A stretch of 64,000 bases of DNA from an uncultured Prevotellaceae bacterium (GTDB lineage: Bacteria > Bacteroidota > Bacteroidia > Bacteroidales > Bacteroidaceae): assembly GCA_902768785.1 (NCBI GenBank), contig CACXMM010000012.1:1-64000 (forward strand), written 5' to 3'. Below the pieces are notes generated by a model. The model saw only the letters and a list, made by a program, of their open reading frames with translations, was not told where the DNA came from and ran no database searches. Within the stretch, counting starts at the first letter, position 1; every line of letters begins with the position of its first letter. A program made the position numbers and the translations under genes. Shown here in pieces: positions 56,648 to 64,000 of the stretch.

Positions 56648-58387
56648 TTACCACTGTCCGCAGTTCTGAGTATAGTGTCCGTTTGATGCGGCCATCTGCT
56701 CCCAGGGTACAGGAAGGTATTCGTTCTTATTGGCAGTAAACTGCGATCCGCTCAGGAAGTTCATCTTCTCACTCTCGCTGGTATAGTACTTGTTCAGTAC
56801 GGTGGCAGCATCGCCCCAGCGCACCAGGTCGAAGAATCGCTCACTCTCCATAGCCAGCTCCAGGCGGCGTTCCATCTTGATAATCTTCATGGCCTCGTCC
56901 TTGGAGTAGCTTCCGCTGTATTTTCCTACATAGTAGCGTACACCATATTTAGCAGGATAGTTCGAAACAACGCTGCTTGTAGCCATCCCTGCTGCACGGT
57001 TGCGTACCTGGTTAACCAATGCGATGGCTTCTGTAGTCTGATTTAACTGAGCCAGGGCCTCTGCACGCATCAGCAGTACATCAGCATAGCGGAACACCAC
57101 GCGGTTCATAGAGCTTGCCCACTGGGAGTCGCACAGATACAGGTAGCTGTCGGTCAGTGCAGGGTCTATATTCTGTTTCAGTGATACAAAGTATCCGAAT
57201 GTGCCACCAGAACGGCTCCAAGCATTACTTTCGCTAATCATGTAGTTCGTGTTGAACATGTAGGGAGTACCAGGAACACCCACTGTAATGAACAAACGTG
57301 GATCGACAGTCTGATTGCTTCCTACGGTGTACTCTTCATCTGCAAAGTTGTCGAGCATGGGCAGACCGTCGCCGTTGGTGCGGTAGGCACTTACCAGGTT
57401 GTGTGATGGCTTGTAGAAGTCGCAACCGGAGTCGTGTACCTTAGGAATACAGGGTACAATCAGACGATTCGAGAAGTTCAGGTTACCCCAGACGGTACCG
57501 TCGTTTCTTGAGTACTGAATGGCCCACAGACTCTCCTTTCCGTTCTCATACTGCTCCTCAGGACGGAAGTTGTTGTGCAGGTCTGTTTCCAGTCCATAGC
57601 CGTTGTAGTTAGAGGCATTCGTGTATTCCACCACCTTCTGCAGGTCTGCGTCGCTGATACCCGTTACCTGATTGCTGTTGGCATCGTCCTGATGGTATGC
57701 CTTGTAGAGATAAACCTTTGCCAGGAAGGCGGCACAGGCGGCCTTTGTGGGACGTCCCTTCTCAGCCTGAACGGTAGGAAGAACAGCGTAGGCATCCTCC
57801 AGGTCGTTGATGATCTGCTGCCAGCCCTCGTCGTTGTTGTATTCCGTGTTCGAGAGGTTGTTGTAGTCGGTTTCTTCCATATTGGGCTTGTTCACAAAAG
57901 GAATCTTCTTGAACAGTCGTTTCAGCTGGAAGTGTCCATAGGCACGCAGGAACTTCATCTCAGCGGTACGCTGAATGATGGTAGCGTTGTCCTGATCGGC
58001 ACTTGCCAGGATATCAAGTGACAGACTCACACGGCTCAGATAGTTGTAGAAACGTGTCCAGATAGAGCTGAATGGCCAGTCGGTAGTCATCACACCCGTG
58101 CTCTTCTCCAGTCGGTGGAAAGGCTCTCCGTCAGAGAAGTCGGAACCACCCACATAGGCATCGTCAGAGCGGGTGTCGTAGTTCCAGAGAGAGAATGAAG
58201 CATTCATATCCTCAATCGAAACCAGTCCGGCATATGCTGAAATCAGCACATTGTCGATATACTCAGGATTCTTCACCTCGTCCTGAGTCAGCGTAGCCTG
58301 TGGCACCTGTTCCTCCAGGAAGTCAGAACAGGCGGTAAGACCGCAGATAACGCAGATTGTGCAGATAATACTATAAATCGTTTTCAT
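56648..58387 (-). CDS. SusD-like fructan-binding lipoprotein
   Basis: SusD-family surface lipoprotein of 579 residues. Lipobox at Cys20 (GLTAC), then SDFLEEQVPQATLTQDE. Characteristic helices include AEMKFLRAYGHFQLKRLFKK and VVFRYADVLLMRAEALAQL, with the C-terminus ending HYTQNCGQW rather than NPGY. It lies 15 bp after the SusC gene and about 50 bp before the DUF4960 gene in one leftward operon. Position matches BT1762, the SusD of the B. thetaiotaomicron levan system. Confidence 0.93.
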   Translation of the reverse strand: MKTIYSIICTICVICGLTACSDFLEEQVPQATLTQDEVKNPEYIDNVLISAYAGLVSIEDMNASFSLWNYDTRSDDAYVGGSDFSDGEPFHRLEKSTGVMTTDWPFSSIWTRFYNYLSRVSLSLDILASADQDNATIIQRTAEMKFLRAYGHFQLKRLFKKIPFVNKPNMEETDYNNLSNTEYNNDEGWQQIINDLEDAYAVLPTVQAEKGRPTKAACAAFLAKVYLYKAYHQDDANSNQVTGISDADLQKVVEYTNASNYNGYGLETDLHNNFRPEEQYENGKESLWAIQYSRNDGTVWGNLNFSNRLIVPCIPKVHDSGCDFYKPSHNLVSAYRTNGDGLPMLDNFADEEYTVGSNQTVDPRLFITVGVPGTPYMFNTNYMISESNAWSRSGGTFGYFVSLKQNIDPALTDSYLYLCDSQWASSMNRVVFRYADVLLMRAEALAQLNQTTEAIALVNQVRNRAAGMATSSVVSNYPAKYGVRYYVGKYSGSYSKDEAMKIIKMERRLELAMESERFFDLVRWGDAATVLNKYYTSESEKMNFLSGSQFTANKNEYLPVPWEQMAASNGHYTQNCGQW

Positions 58388-58402
58388 AATCGTAGCTATA
58401 TT

Positions 58403-61400
58403 TTAGAATGAAACATTGAGTCCGAATGTAAGATTGAGGGGGATAGGATAGTTGAATCCAGGGTTCTCAGGATCAGCACCCGTAAACTTACTGCTCTTGA
58501 TGGTGAGCAGGTTCTGAGCAGAGGCATAGAGACGAATGCGGTCCATACGGAGCTTGTCGGTAAGACTCTTAGGCAGGTTGTAGCCCAGCTGGATGGTGCG
58601 CAGCTTCACGTAGCTGCCATTCTCGATATAATACGATGATACACGACCTTCGTTGTTTGTATCCGATGTGGTGAGCGCAGGAATGTCGCTACCGGGATTG
58701 GCAGGACTCCAGGCATCCAGTACACGTGTGCCTTTATTCAGATAAGGTACGTTGATGGCTGAGTTAGCCCAGAAATCAGTCTGTGACTTATATCCGCGGC
58801 AGTCAACATCCACGCCTTGCACACCCTGCCAGAACATGGTCAAATCCCAGTTCTTGTACTGCAAGTAAATGTTCAAGCCCCAGGTGAAGTCGGGTGTCGG
58901 GTCATAGATCCAGTCCTGATCTTCTTCTGTGATGCGTCCGTCGCCATTCAGATCCTTATAACGGATACGTCCCAGACCAGCTCCCTCCTGGATAGCATGG
59001 TTGTCTATCTCCTCCTGACTCTTGAAGATGCCGTCGTAGATATAGCCTACCTGCGAGAACATAGGATGCCCCACAACGCTCTTCACACCGTTACCGCCAT
59101 ACTTACCATTGGCAGCCACTGTCTCAGGCAGCTTGGTGATCTCGTTCACATACTTACTGACGTTACCGCTGATGTCCCATGAGAAATCGTTTGGCAGATG
59201 ATGGCGGTAGCCCACTGTCAACTCCCAACCGTTGTTCTTCACCTCGCCGGCGTTGATCCACTGTCCAGAACCCTCACCCATGGCGGCAATACCTTCCATG
59301 AAAAGAAGAATGTCGGTGGTTTTCTTGTTGAACCAGTCGAAGCTGCCGTAGATGTCACCGTTCAGAATAGAGAAATCCGCACCGATGTTGTGCTGCGTGG
59401 TGGTCTCCCACTTGATGTCGTCGTTACCACGTTGGTTGCGAACGTAGCCGTTGTCAAGGTCATAACCGCCGTTGGTTCCGGCTATATCGTATGAAGAGCC
59501 AGCCTGTCCACTGCCCCAAAGACCAGTGGAGACAACAGACTTATATAAGGTATAGCGTGCGGTGTTAGAGATTTCCTGGTTACCCGTCTGTCCCCATGAA
59601 TAACGCAGCTTCAGGTTATCGAGCCAACTCTTGGTACCCTCCATAAACTTCTCCTCACTGATGCGCCAACCAGCACTGACAGATGGGAAAGTACCATATT
59701 GGTTATTGCTACCGAATCGGCTTGAACCGTCACGGCGAATGGTGAACGAAGCCAGATATTTGTCATCGTAGGTGTAGTTCACCTTACCGAAGAATGATAC
59801 GAGACTGAAGCCTTCGCCAAAGCCTTCGGCCAACTGACGGCCTGCACCTGCTGACGGCCACATGTAATCGGTATTCAGAATGGCCAGTTCATATCGTTTG
59901 GCACTGTTCATCTTATAATCCTGACGGTTAACCTCAGTACCAATCATCGCATCACCACGGTGTTTGCCAATCTCCAGGTTATAGGTGGCGATGGCATTCC
60001 ACATCCAACGCATCCAGTGCTCCTGCTTGCCTTCTACGGCACTATCGGTGCGCATCACCTTACCATTGGCAATAGGGTAGGTGAAGAAGCGCTGCTCCTT
60101 CTGGGTGTAGTCCATACCGAGGGTGGTGCGAATCATAAAGTTCTTGAAGGGCTTCACGCTCAGGTGCACATCACCGAACGAGCGCCACTGTGTGTATTCA
60201 TTGTCCTTGGCATTGTCGATCATGCTCAGCGGGTTCTCACGCTCTGAGTAGGCACCCAGGGCCTGGGCATACTTACCGTTCTCTGCCCAGATGGGGAAAT
60301 TGGGATTGAACTCCAGTGCGTGTTCCAGCACTCCACCAGGGGCATCGTTGCCTTTGGTGCGGTTGATGGTGAAGTTCTCACCTATCACCACCTTGTCGTC
60401 GAACAATTTATAATCGGCATTGGCACGGGCCGACAAACGGTTGAAATTGCTCTTCTTGATGGTACCTTGGTTGTCGTAGTAACCCAGAGAGAAGAAGGAG
60501 TTGCCCCTCTCCGAGCCATTGCTCACCGAGAGGTTGTACTGCTGTACCACACCCGTGCGTGTGATCTCCTTAAACCAGTCGGTGTCACCAGCACGTACCG
60601 ATGCGTTCTCATCCAGATACATGTTCATGGTCATCTTGTTCAGTACGGGGTTGCCCTTGGCATCGTAGCTCCAGTCGTAGTTGTAGCCCAGGTTATTGTT
60701 GCTGGGGTTCACACCGTCGTTTACGCATGCCTGCCAGTAGGCACGGCCCCACTCACTAGCATTCATCGTCTCAATCTTATTGGTATAGAATGAGGTGGCA
60801 ACACTTCCGTCGAAGTTCACCTTTACCTTACCGTCCTTACCTTTCTTGGTGGTGATGATGATCACACCGTTGGCAGCTCGAGAACCGTAGATACTTGCCG
60901 AGGCGGCATCCTTCAGCACTTGGATGCTCTCGATATCGTTTCCGTTCAGTTCGTGCATACCTGCCTTGGTGGGCACACCGTCGATGATGTATAGAGGATC
61001 GTTGTCGTTCAAGGTTCCCACACCACGAATACGAACCGTAGCAGCACCCGAGGGGTTACCGTCGGCAGTGATGTTCATGCCAGGCACACGTCCCTGCAAG
61101 GCTTTCATCGGGTTGTTCTCGTTCTGTTTGGCCATTTCATCGACACTTACCGTAGAGATGGCACCCGTCAGGTCGGCTTTGCGCTGTGTGGTGTATCCCG
61201 TTACGACGACCTCGTTCAGCGACAGGGCGTCTTCCTGCATCACGACCTTCATGCCGTCTTGGGCAGGCAGTTCCTGACTCTGAAAACCAATGTATGTGAA
61301 GACGAGCACCTTGTTTGCCTCCACCTTGATTTTGAAATTTCCGTCGAAGTCGGTTACTGTTCCGTTCGACGTTCCCTGTTCCATTACCGTTGCGCCGATG

Positions 61401-61507
61401 ATGGGTTCTCCCGTAGCATCGACCACGTTGCCGGAGATCTCGCTGCTTTGCGCGTACATTAAAGTAACACCCAGCAGCGATAGGAAACTCAGAATGAATC
61501 TTCTCAT
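58403..61507 (-). CDS. SusC-like TonB-dependent fructan transporter
   Basis: Outer-membrane TonB-dependent transporter of 1034 residues from the ATG at 61507 (MRRFILSFLSLLGVTLMYAQ signal). ATGs at 61516 and 61525 are possible, while the one at 61558 overlaps the -7 box and is excluded. It has the carboxypeptidase-like regulatory domain (ISGNVVDATGEPIIGATVME, to about 95), a TonB-box-like LNEVVVTGY, the plug (LQGRVPGMNI, VRIRGVGTLNDNDPLYIIDG, DAASASIYGSRAANGV) and the barrel ending FGLNVSF. First gene of the SusC-SusD-DUF4960-GH32 operon, directly after the regulator gene. Confidence 0.95.
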   Translation of the reverse strand: MRRFILSFLSLLGVTLMYAQSSEISGNVVDATGEPIIGATVMEQGTSNGTVTDFDGNFKIKVEANKVLVFTYIGFQSQELPAQDGMKVVMQEDALSLNEVVVTGYTTQRKADLTGAISTVSVDEMAKQNENNPMKALQGRVPGMNITADGNPSGAATVRIRGVGTLNDNDPLYIIDGVPTKAGMHELNGNDIESIQVLKDAASASIYGSRAANGVIIITTKKGKDGKVKVNFDGSVATSFYTNKIETMNASEWGRAYWQACVNDGVNPSNNNLGYNYDWSYDAKGNPVLNKMTMNMYLDENASVRAGDTDWFKEITRTGVVQQYNLSVSNGSERGNSFFSLGYYDNQGTIKKSNFNRLSARANADYKLFDDKVVIGENFTINRTKGNDAPGGVLEHALEFNPNFPIWAENGKYAQALGAYSERENPLSMIDNAKDNEYTQWRSFGDVHLSVKPFKNFMIRTTLGMDYTQKEQRFFTYPIANGKVMRTDSAVEGKQEHWMRWMWNAIATYNLEIGKHRGDAMIGTEVNRQDYKMNSAKRYELAILNTDYMWPSAGAGRQLAEGFGEGFSLVSFFGKVNYTYDDKYLASFTIRRDGSSRFGSNNQYGTFPSVSAGWRISEEKFMEGTKSWLDNLKLRYSWGQTGNQEISNTARYTLYKSVVSTGLWGSGQAGSSYDIAGTNGGYDLDNGYVRNQRGNDDIKWETTTQHNIGADFSILNGDIYGSFDWFNKKTTDILLFMEGIAAMGEGSGQWINAGEVKNNGWELTVGYRHHLPNDFSWDISGNVSKYVNEITKLPETVAANGKYGGNGVKSVVGHPMFSQVGYIYDGIFKSQEEIDNHAIQEGAGLGRIRYKDLNGDGRITEEDQDWIYDPTPDFTWGLNIYLQYKNWDLTMFWQGVQGVDVDCRGYKSQTDFWANSAINVPYLNKGTRVLDAWSPANPGSDIPALTTSDTNNEGRVSSYYIENGSYVKLRTIQLGYNLPKSLTDKLRMDRIRLYASAQNLLTIKSSKFTGADPENPGFNYPIPLNLTFGLNVSF

Positions 61508-61555
61508 TTGTTCCATTTCTTGCATTTTTTGGTTAGTAATCAAGTTAAACTGCTG

Positions 61556-61563
61556 CAAAATTA
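61556..61563 (-). promoter_or_regulatory. -7 box of the fructan operon
   Basis: Plus-strand CAAAATTA reads TAATTTTG on the minus strand. No good -33 box at 19-21 bp; an inverted repeat takes its place, which suits an activator-dependent promoter. Confidence 0.6.
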
Positions 61564-61606
61564 AGTCTGCGAACGAAAAAGGACTTACAATTATCGTTCG
61601 CAGACT
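61564..61606. promoter_or_regulatory. Perfect 13-bp inverted repeat, putative operator of the fructan operon
   Basis: AGTCTGCGAACGA (61564-61576) and TCGTTCGCAGACT (61594-61606) are exact reverse complements separated by 17 bp. The repeat begins at the base next to the -7 box of the SusC promoter and covers its -33 region. Arm centres are 30 bp apart, close to three helical turns. The best guess is a binding site for the dimer of the AraC-type regulator encoded next to it. As RNA it could also form a hairpin after the regulator stop and act as its terminator. Confidence 0.6.
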
Positions 61607-61639
61607 CCAAAAAATGTTTCATGGAACAATTGTTGACTA

Positions 61640-63202
61640 TTAAGTCACATTTGTTGCATTCCTCAGCTCCATCGGATATTTGCCGTATTGCTGACGGAAG
61701 CATTTCGAGAAGTAGCCTGGGGTGCCGAACCCCACCTCGTAGGCTATCTCCTGAACAGTCTTGTTAGTGGTGCTCAGCAGTACATACCCCTGCTGCAGAC
61801 GCATCTGACGGAGTAGCTCCACGGGGGAAAGGCCTGTGATGGCTTTTACCTTACGGTACAGTTGCACGCGACTGAGACCCACCGTCTCACCCAAATCTTC
61901 CATTTTTAACGATGGATTCGACATGTTTTGACGAATGGCCTCATTCAGCATCTCGGCAAAAATAGTGTCTTGAGACTTGGGGACGGGCAGTTCTTCGGTG
62001 GGGGCATCAAACACTTGGCGCACCTTGCGGCTGTCGGGGTTGGTATAGAACAACGTCTCCTCTTCGTTCAATGCCTGACGCTTCCTGATGGCACGTTGTG
62101 ACAATACGTAGGCACGCCAGATGGAAATGACGGCAACCACCAGCAGAATAATAAGCAGGATACTGGCCATGAGGGCTTTGTGCTGCGTGTTATACAAGCC
62201 TAAATAGTCTTCCAACTTGTCCTGAATGGTTACCAGGTTCTCGTTCTGCCTCATCAGCTCTTTGGTGGTGGTGGCAATAGACCATGCGTTCTCGCGCACC
62301 ACCAGGATGCCATCTAGCTTGTTCTCCCGCTCATAGGACTTACCCGTGAGGATGTTGAGTGCCAGTCTGATGATTTCCTCGCCTCCGGTGGGGTAGACAT
62401 AGCTGGCAAGCTGATGACCGAATTGTACATAGTCAAGACCCTCATCTGGCATACCGTCGATGCCGTAAATGTTGATCTTACCTTCCGTACCTGTCTCCAC
62501 CACGGCCTTGTAGGCACCTGTTGCCATGCCGTCGTTATGGCAGAACACGATATCGGGCAGACACCCTGTCTTGATCTGCTCTTTCACGATGCGACAGGTG
62601 GTCTCTGAACTCCAGTCACCCTCGCGACATACGTAGTCCAGCTCGTTGTGACCTTCCAGAGCCTTCGCAAAACCTTCATGGCGTTCTTGTGCTGGTGAAC
62701 TGCTCATCAGGGCCGTTACTTCTAGCACCAAGGGCTTGTGACCGGTGGCAATCATGCCGTGAGCCACATCGACCACATTCACGCCGATGGCATGACCTGC
62801 CTCTACATTGCTGCCGCCGATGAAAGCCGTATAATTGTCACCTTTCACCTTACGGTCGAAGCATATCACGGGGATGCCCTTCTGTCTGACGCGTTCGATG
62901 GCGGCTGCAATCGGTTCCGCCTCATTGGGAGCTACAACCAGTAAGTCGATGCCTGCGTTCACCAGACTGTCTATCTGCTTGACCTGCAGCTGCGTGTCGT
63001 CGTGAGCACTGGCTATTGTTACCTTCACATCCTGTTCGTACAGGTGCTGGGAGGCAAGCATCTCTTTGTTCACCTTCTCACGCCACCGTCCCTCGGCACA
63101 CTGTGACACGCCAATCCTATACACCTTCTTTTCAGTGCATGAGGCAAATAGCAACGCCACTGCTGACAGATATAATAATAAGGTACGTAGAGTCTTTTGC
63201 AT
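61640..63202 (-). CDS. Membrane-anchored one-component regulator: periplasmic sugar-binding domain fused to AraC DNA-binding domain
   Basis: Predicted sensor-activator of the fructan operon, 520 residues. Hydrophobic N-terminus with possible lipobox Cys22 (LFASC), then a type-I periplasmic sugar-binding domain of LacI/RbsB type (about 28-320; RIGVSQCAEGRW, VVAPNEAEPIAAAIERVRQK, ICFDRKVKGDN, FCHNDGMATGAYKAV, YGIDGMPDEG). A transmembrane helix follows (342-368), a linker, and a two-HTH AraC domain (about 410-515; LGETVGLSRVQLYRKVKAIT, EIAYEVGFGTPGYFSKCF). Hybrid two-component regulators of this type, such as BT1754, which binds fructose, also carry kinase, ATPase and receiver domains between membrane and AraC domain; all are missing here. 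The coding frame is continuous, so this is not a frameshifted hybrid. Confidence 0.88.
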   Translation of the reverse strand: MQKTLRTLLLYLSAVALLFASCTEKKVYRIGVSQCAEGRWREKVNKEMLASQHLYEQDVKVTIASAHDDTQLQVKQIDSLVNAGIDLLVVAPNEAEPIAAAIERVRQKGIPVICFDRKVKGDNYTAFIGGSNVEAGHAIGVNVVDVAHGMIATGHKPLVLEVTALMSSSPAQERHEGFAKALEGHNELDYVCREGDWSSETTCRIVKEQIKTGCLPDIVFCHNDGMATGAYKAVVETGTEGKINIYGIDGMPDEGLDYVQFGHQLASYVYPTGGEEIIRLALNILTGKSYERENKLDGILVVRENAWSIATTTKELMRQNENLVTIQDKLEDYLGLYNTQHKALMASILLIILLVVAVISIWRAYVLSQRAIRKRQALNEEETLFYTNPDSRKVRQVFDAPTEELPVPKSQDTIFAEMLNEAIRQNMSNPSLKMEDLGETVGLSRVQLYRKVKAITGLSPVELLRQMRLQQGYVLLSTTNKTVQEIAYEVGFGTPGYFSKCFRQQYGKYPMELRNATNVT

Positions 63203-63334
63203 ATTCTATTTCTTTAATCTGCTTGCAAAAATATAAAAAAATAGGTAATAATATAACAATTGGCACAAAAAAATAGTTGTTTCTCAATTTTAGATTCTTG
63301 GAGAGGCAGGACTTTCCTCGGCAATCAATTCTTC

Positions 63335-63615
63335 ATTTGTTAATTTTTTGAATGATATTGACGAATTAACTTCGTTTAACGCGAATAACGCGCATTTTGA
63401 GAAGCAATCGTCCTTTTGGTCGAAAAAACGCAATTCTCACGGAGTTTGGTAAATCGTTGATAATGAACACATTGTGAAAATTCGACATTTTTTACTTGCG
63501 AAAACAGCGTTTTTAGACTTCAAAAACATGGGTTTTAGGGGGTAAAAACACCGTTTTTAGGTGGTGAAAACACTGTTTTTGTGAGGTAAAAGGACTATAT
63601 TTTCTTTCTTGGGAT
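63335..63615. repeat. Right copy of ~285-bp inverted repeat
   Basis: Reverse complement of 119-401. It includes four A/T cores at exact 22-nt steps (AAAAC at 63501, at 63523 within AAAACATGGGTTTT, 63545 and 63567) and the TATATTTTCTTTCTTGGG edge. The half nearer the regulator gene (63335-63480) is more diverged but alignable, for example TTGTTAATTTT and TTGACGAATTAACTT. Confidence 0.8.
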
Positions 63616-63747
63616 GCCCTTACGGGCAGAAATCCAACAAAATCTATCCAAAATCAAACAAAATCTATCCCCATAAAAACAAATCAATAACACAGGTATT
63701 TGTAAGATTTTGTTTAGATTTTGTACGATTTCTGCCCGTAAGGGCAC
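63614..63747. repeat. Inverted hairpins flanking an AT-rich block (right)
   Basis: TGCCCTTACGGGCAGAAAT (63615-63633) and ATTTCTGCCCGTAAGGGCA (63729-63747) are perfect 19-bp inverted repeats about 95 bp apart, and each arm contains its own small palindrome. Between them are direct repeats of CAAAATCTATCC and CAAAATC, with partial complements AGATTTTG near 63700-63725. The whole could fold into a long stem or cruciform. Same position relative to the long repeat as 6-122. Confidence 0.65.
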
Positions 63748-63783
63748 CCAAAAAAACTACCAAAGTAGAAACCACTCATTTTC

Positions 63784-64000
63784 GAAGGAGTGTCATCTAA
63801 GGGTTGTTCCGAACGGCGTTTACACCTGTTCCGACGGCATCTAACACTCGTTCCGCCGTCATCTATAGGGGGTAAAGTGACGGCGGAATGACCCTTAGTT
63901 GACGTCGGAAAGGGTGTTAGTAACGTCAGGATCAACCGCAAGTAACCTTTACTTGAGTTCAAAGTAACCTTTACTTGGGTTTGAAGTAACCTTTACTTGC
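63784..64000. repeat. 22-nt periodic array of dyad-symmetric units (right, runs off the window)
   Basis: Units start every 22 nt at 63806, 63828, 63850, 63872, 63894, 63916, 63938, 63960 and 63982. The first three begin GTTCCG; the middle ones contain TGACGGCGGAA, TGACGTCGGAA and TAACGTCAGGA; the last three share AAGTAACCTTTACTTG. Units change in sequence along the array and switch orientation near 63871 (CCGCCGTCAT versus TGACGGCGG), but the 22-nt step and local symmetry (AAGTA...TACTT, GACGTC) are kept. The array is truncated by the window end. Confidence 0.65.

Larger units (their letters stand above)
63203..64000. other. Gene-free right end with repeat DNA
   Basis: No gene is supportable. 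The stretch holds the regulator promoter (-7 box 63226-63233, reading TATTTTTG on the minus strand), the right copy of the long inverted repeat (63335-63615), a hairpin-flanked AT-rich block (63614-63747) and a 22-nt periodic array running to the end of the window. Short open frames across it are made of repeat sequence. Confidence 0.7.

Noticed and set aside
61640-63202. Truncated hybrid two-component system (pseudogene)
   Set aside because: The frame is intact from signal to AraC domain, the linker after the membrane helix is short and ordered, and no remnants of kinase or receiver sequence are visible around it.
63614-63747. Retron non-coding RNA (msr-msd)
   Set aside because: The inverted arms would allow it, but no reverse transcriptase gene is in the window and the same architecture recurs next to the other repeat copy with different sequence.
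63609-63962. Short frames at the right end (63 and 82 codons)
   Set aside because: They are translations of the inverted repeat and of the 22-nt array, with no ribosome-binding site or protein-like composition.

Overview
The window reads as chromosomal DNA of a Bacteroidota member, most likely a gut or rumen Prevotellaceae species (Prevotella/Segatella/Xylanibacter type). The evidence is three SusC/SusD pairs, Bacteroidota -7 promoter boxes (TAnnTTTG) in front of many genes, weak Shine-Dalgarno signals, lipoprotein signals followed by acidic or serine-rich stretches, and genes such as DUF4960, DUF3160 and GH115. There is no prophage, insertion sequence, CRISPR array or rRNA. One tRNA (CAU anticodon) is present.

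Layout. (1) 528-15654 is a rhamnogalacturonan/pectin utilization locus. A SusC/SusD pair runs leftward. A divergent rightward operon carries L-rhamnose mutarotase, two SGNH acetylesterases (one with two catalytic domains), two GH28 enzymes, a GH106-type rhamnosidase and an alpha/beta-hydrolase esterase. (2) 15740-27073 holds an outer-membrane barrel protein, a Nudix hydrolase, two further carbohydrate esterases, a four-gene leftward operon (thioredoxin-fold lipoprotein without catalytic cysteines, small exported protein, DUF3160 protein, CapA-like protein) and a GH115 alpha-glucuronidase. (3) 27276-41063 is mostly housekeeping: pnp, topA-aroK-speA-argB, an ECF sigma factor with a small membrane partner, HAD-ribF-CPBP, and a Mfa2/FimB-like lipoprotein. 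(4) 41318-41391 is tRNA-Met with its own promoter and terminator, followed by about 550 bp without an intact gene. (5) 41961-52418 has a second SusC/SusD pair behind an exported FMN-binding protein and a cupin, then GH95, GH97 and a secreted PNPOx-fold lipoprotein. (6) 53505-63202 is a fructan locus ordered regulator-SusC-SusD-DUF4960 lipoprotein-GH32. This is the order of the B. thetaiotaomicron levan genes BT1763-BT1760, but the regulator is a short periplasmic-binding-protein/TM/AraC fusion with no kinase or receiver.

Both ends of the window carry related non-coding repeat DNA. A roughly 285-bp sequence at 119-401 recurs in inverted orientation at 63335-63615. Inside and beside these copies are arrays of non-identical 22-nt units, each with a small dyad-symmetric core, and small GC-rich hairpins flanking AT-rich stretches. 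This 22-nt architecture is the least explained structure in the window. The other notable items are the kinase-less sensor/AraC regulator with a perfect 13-bp inverted repeat at the promoter of its presumed target operon, and the SusC/SusD pair that shares an operon with an exported covalent-FMN-type protein.
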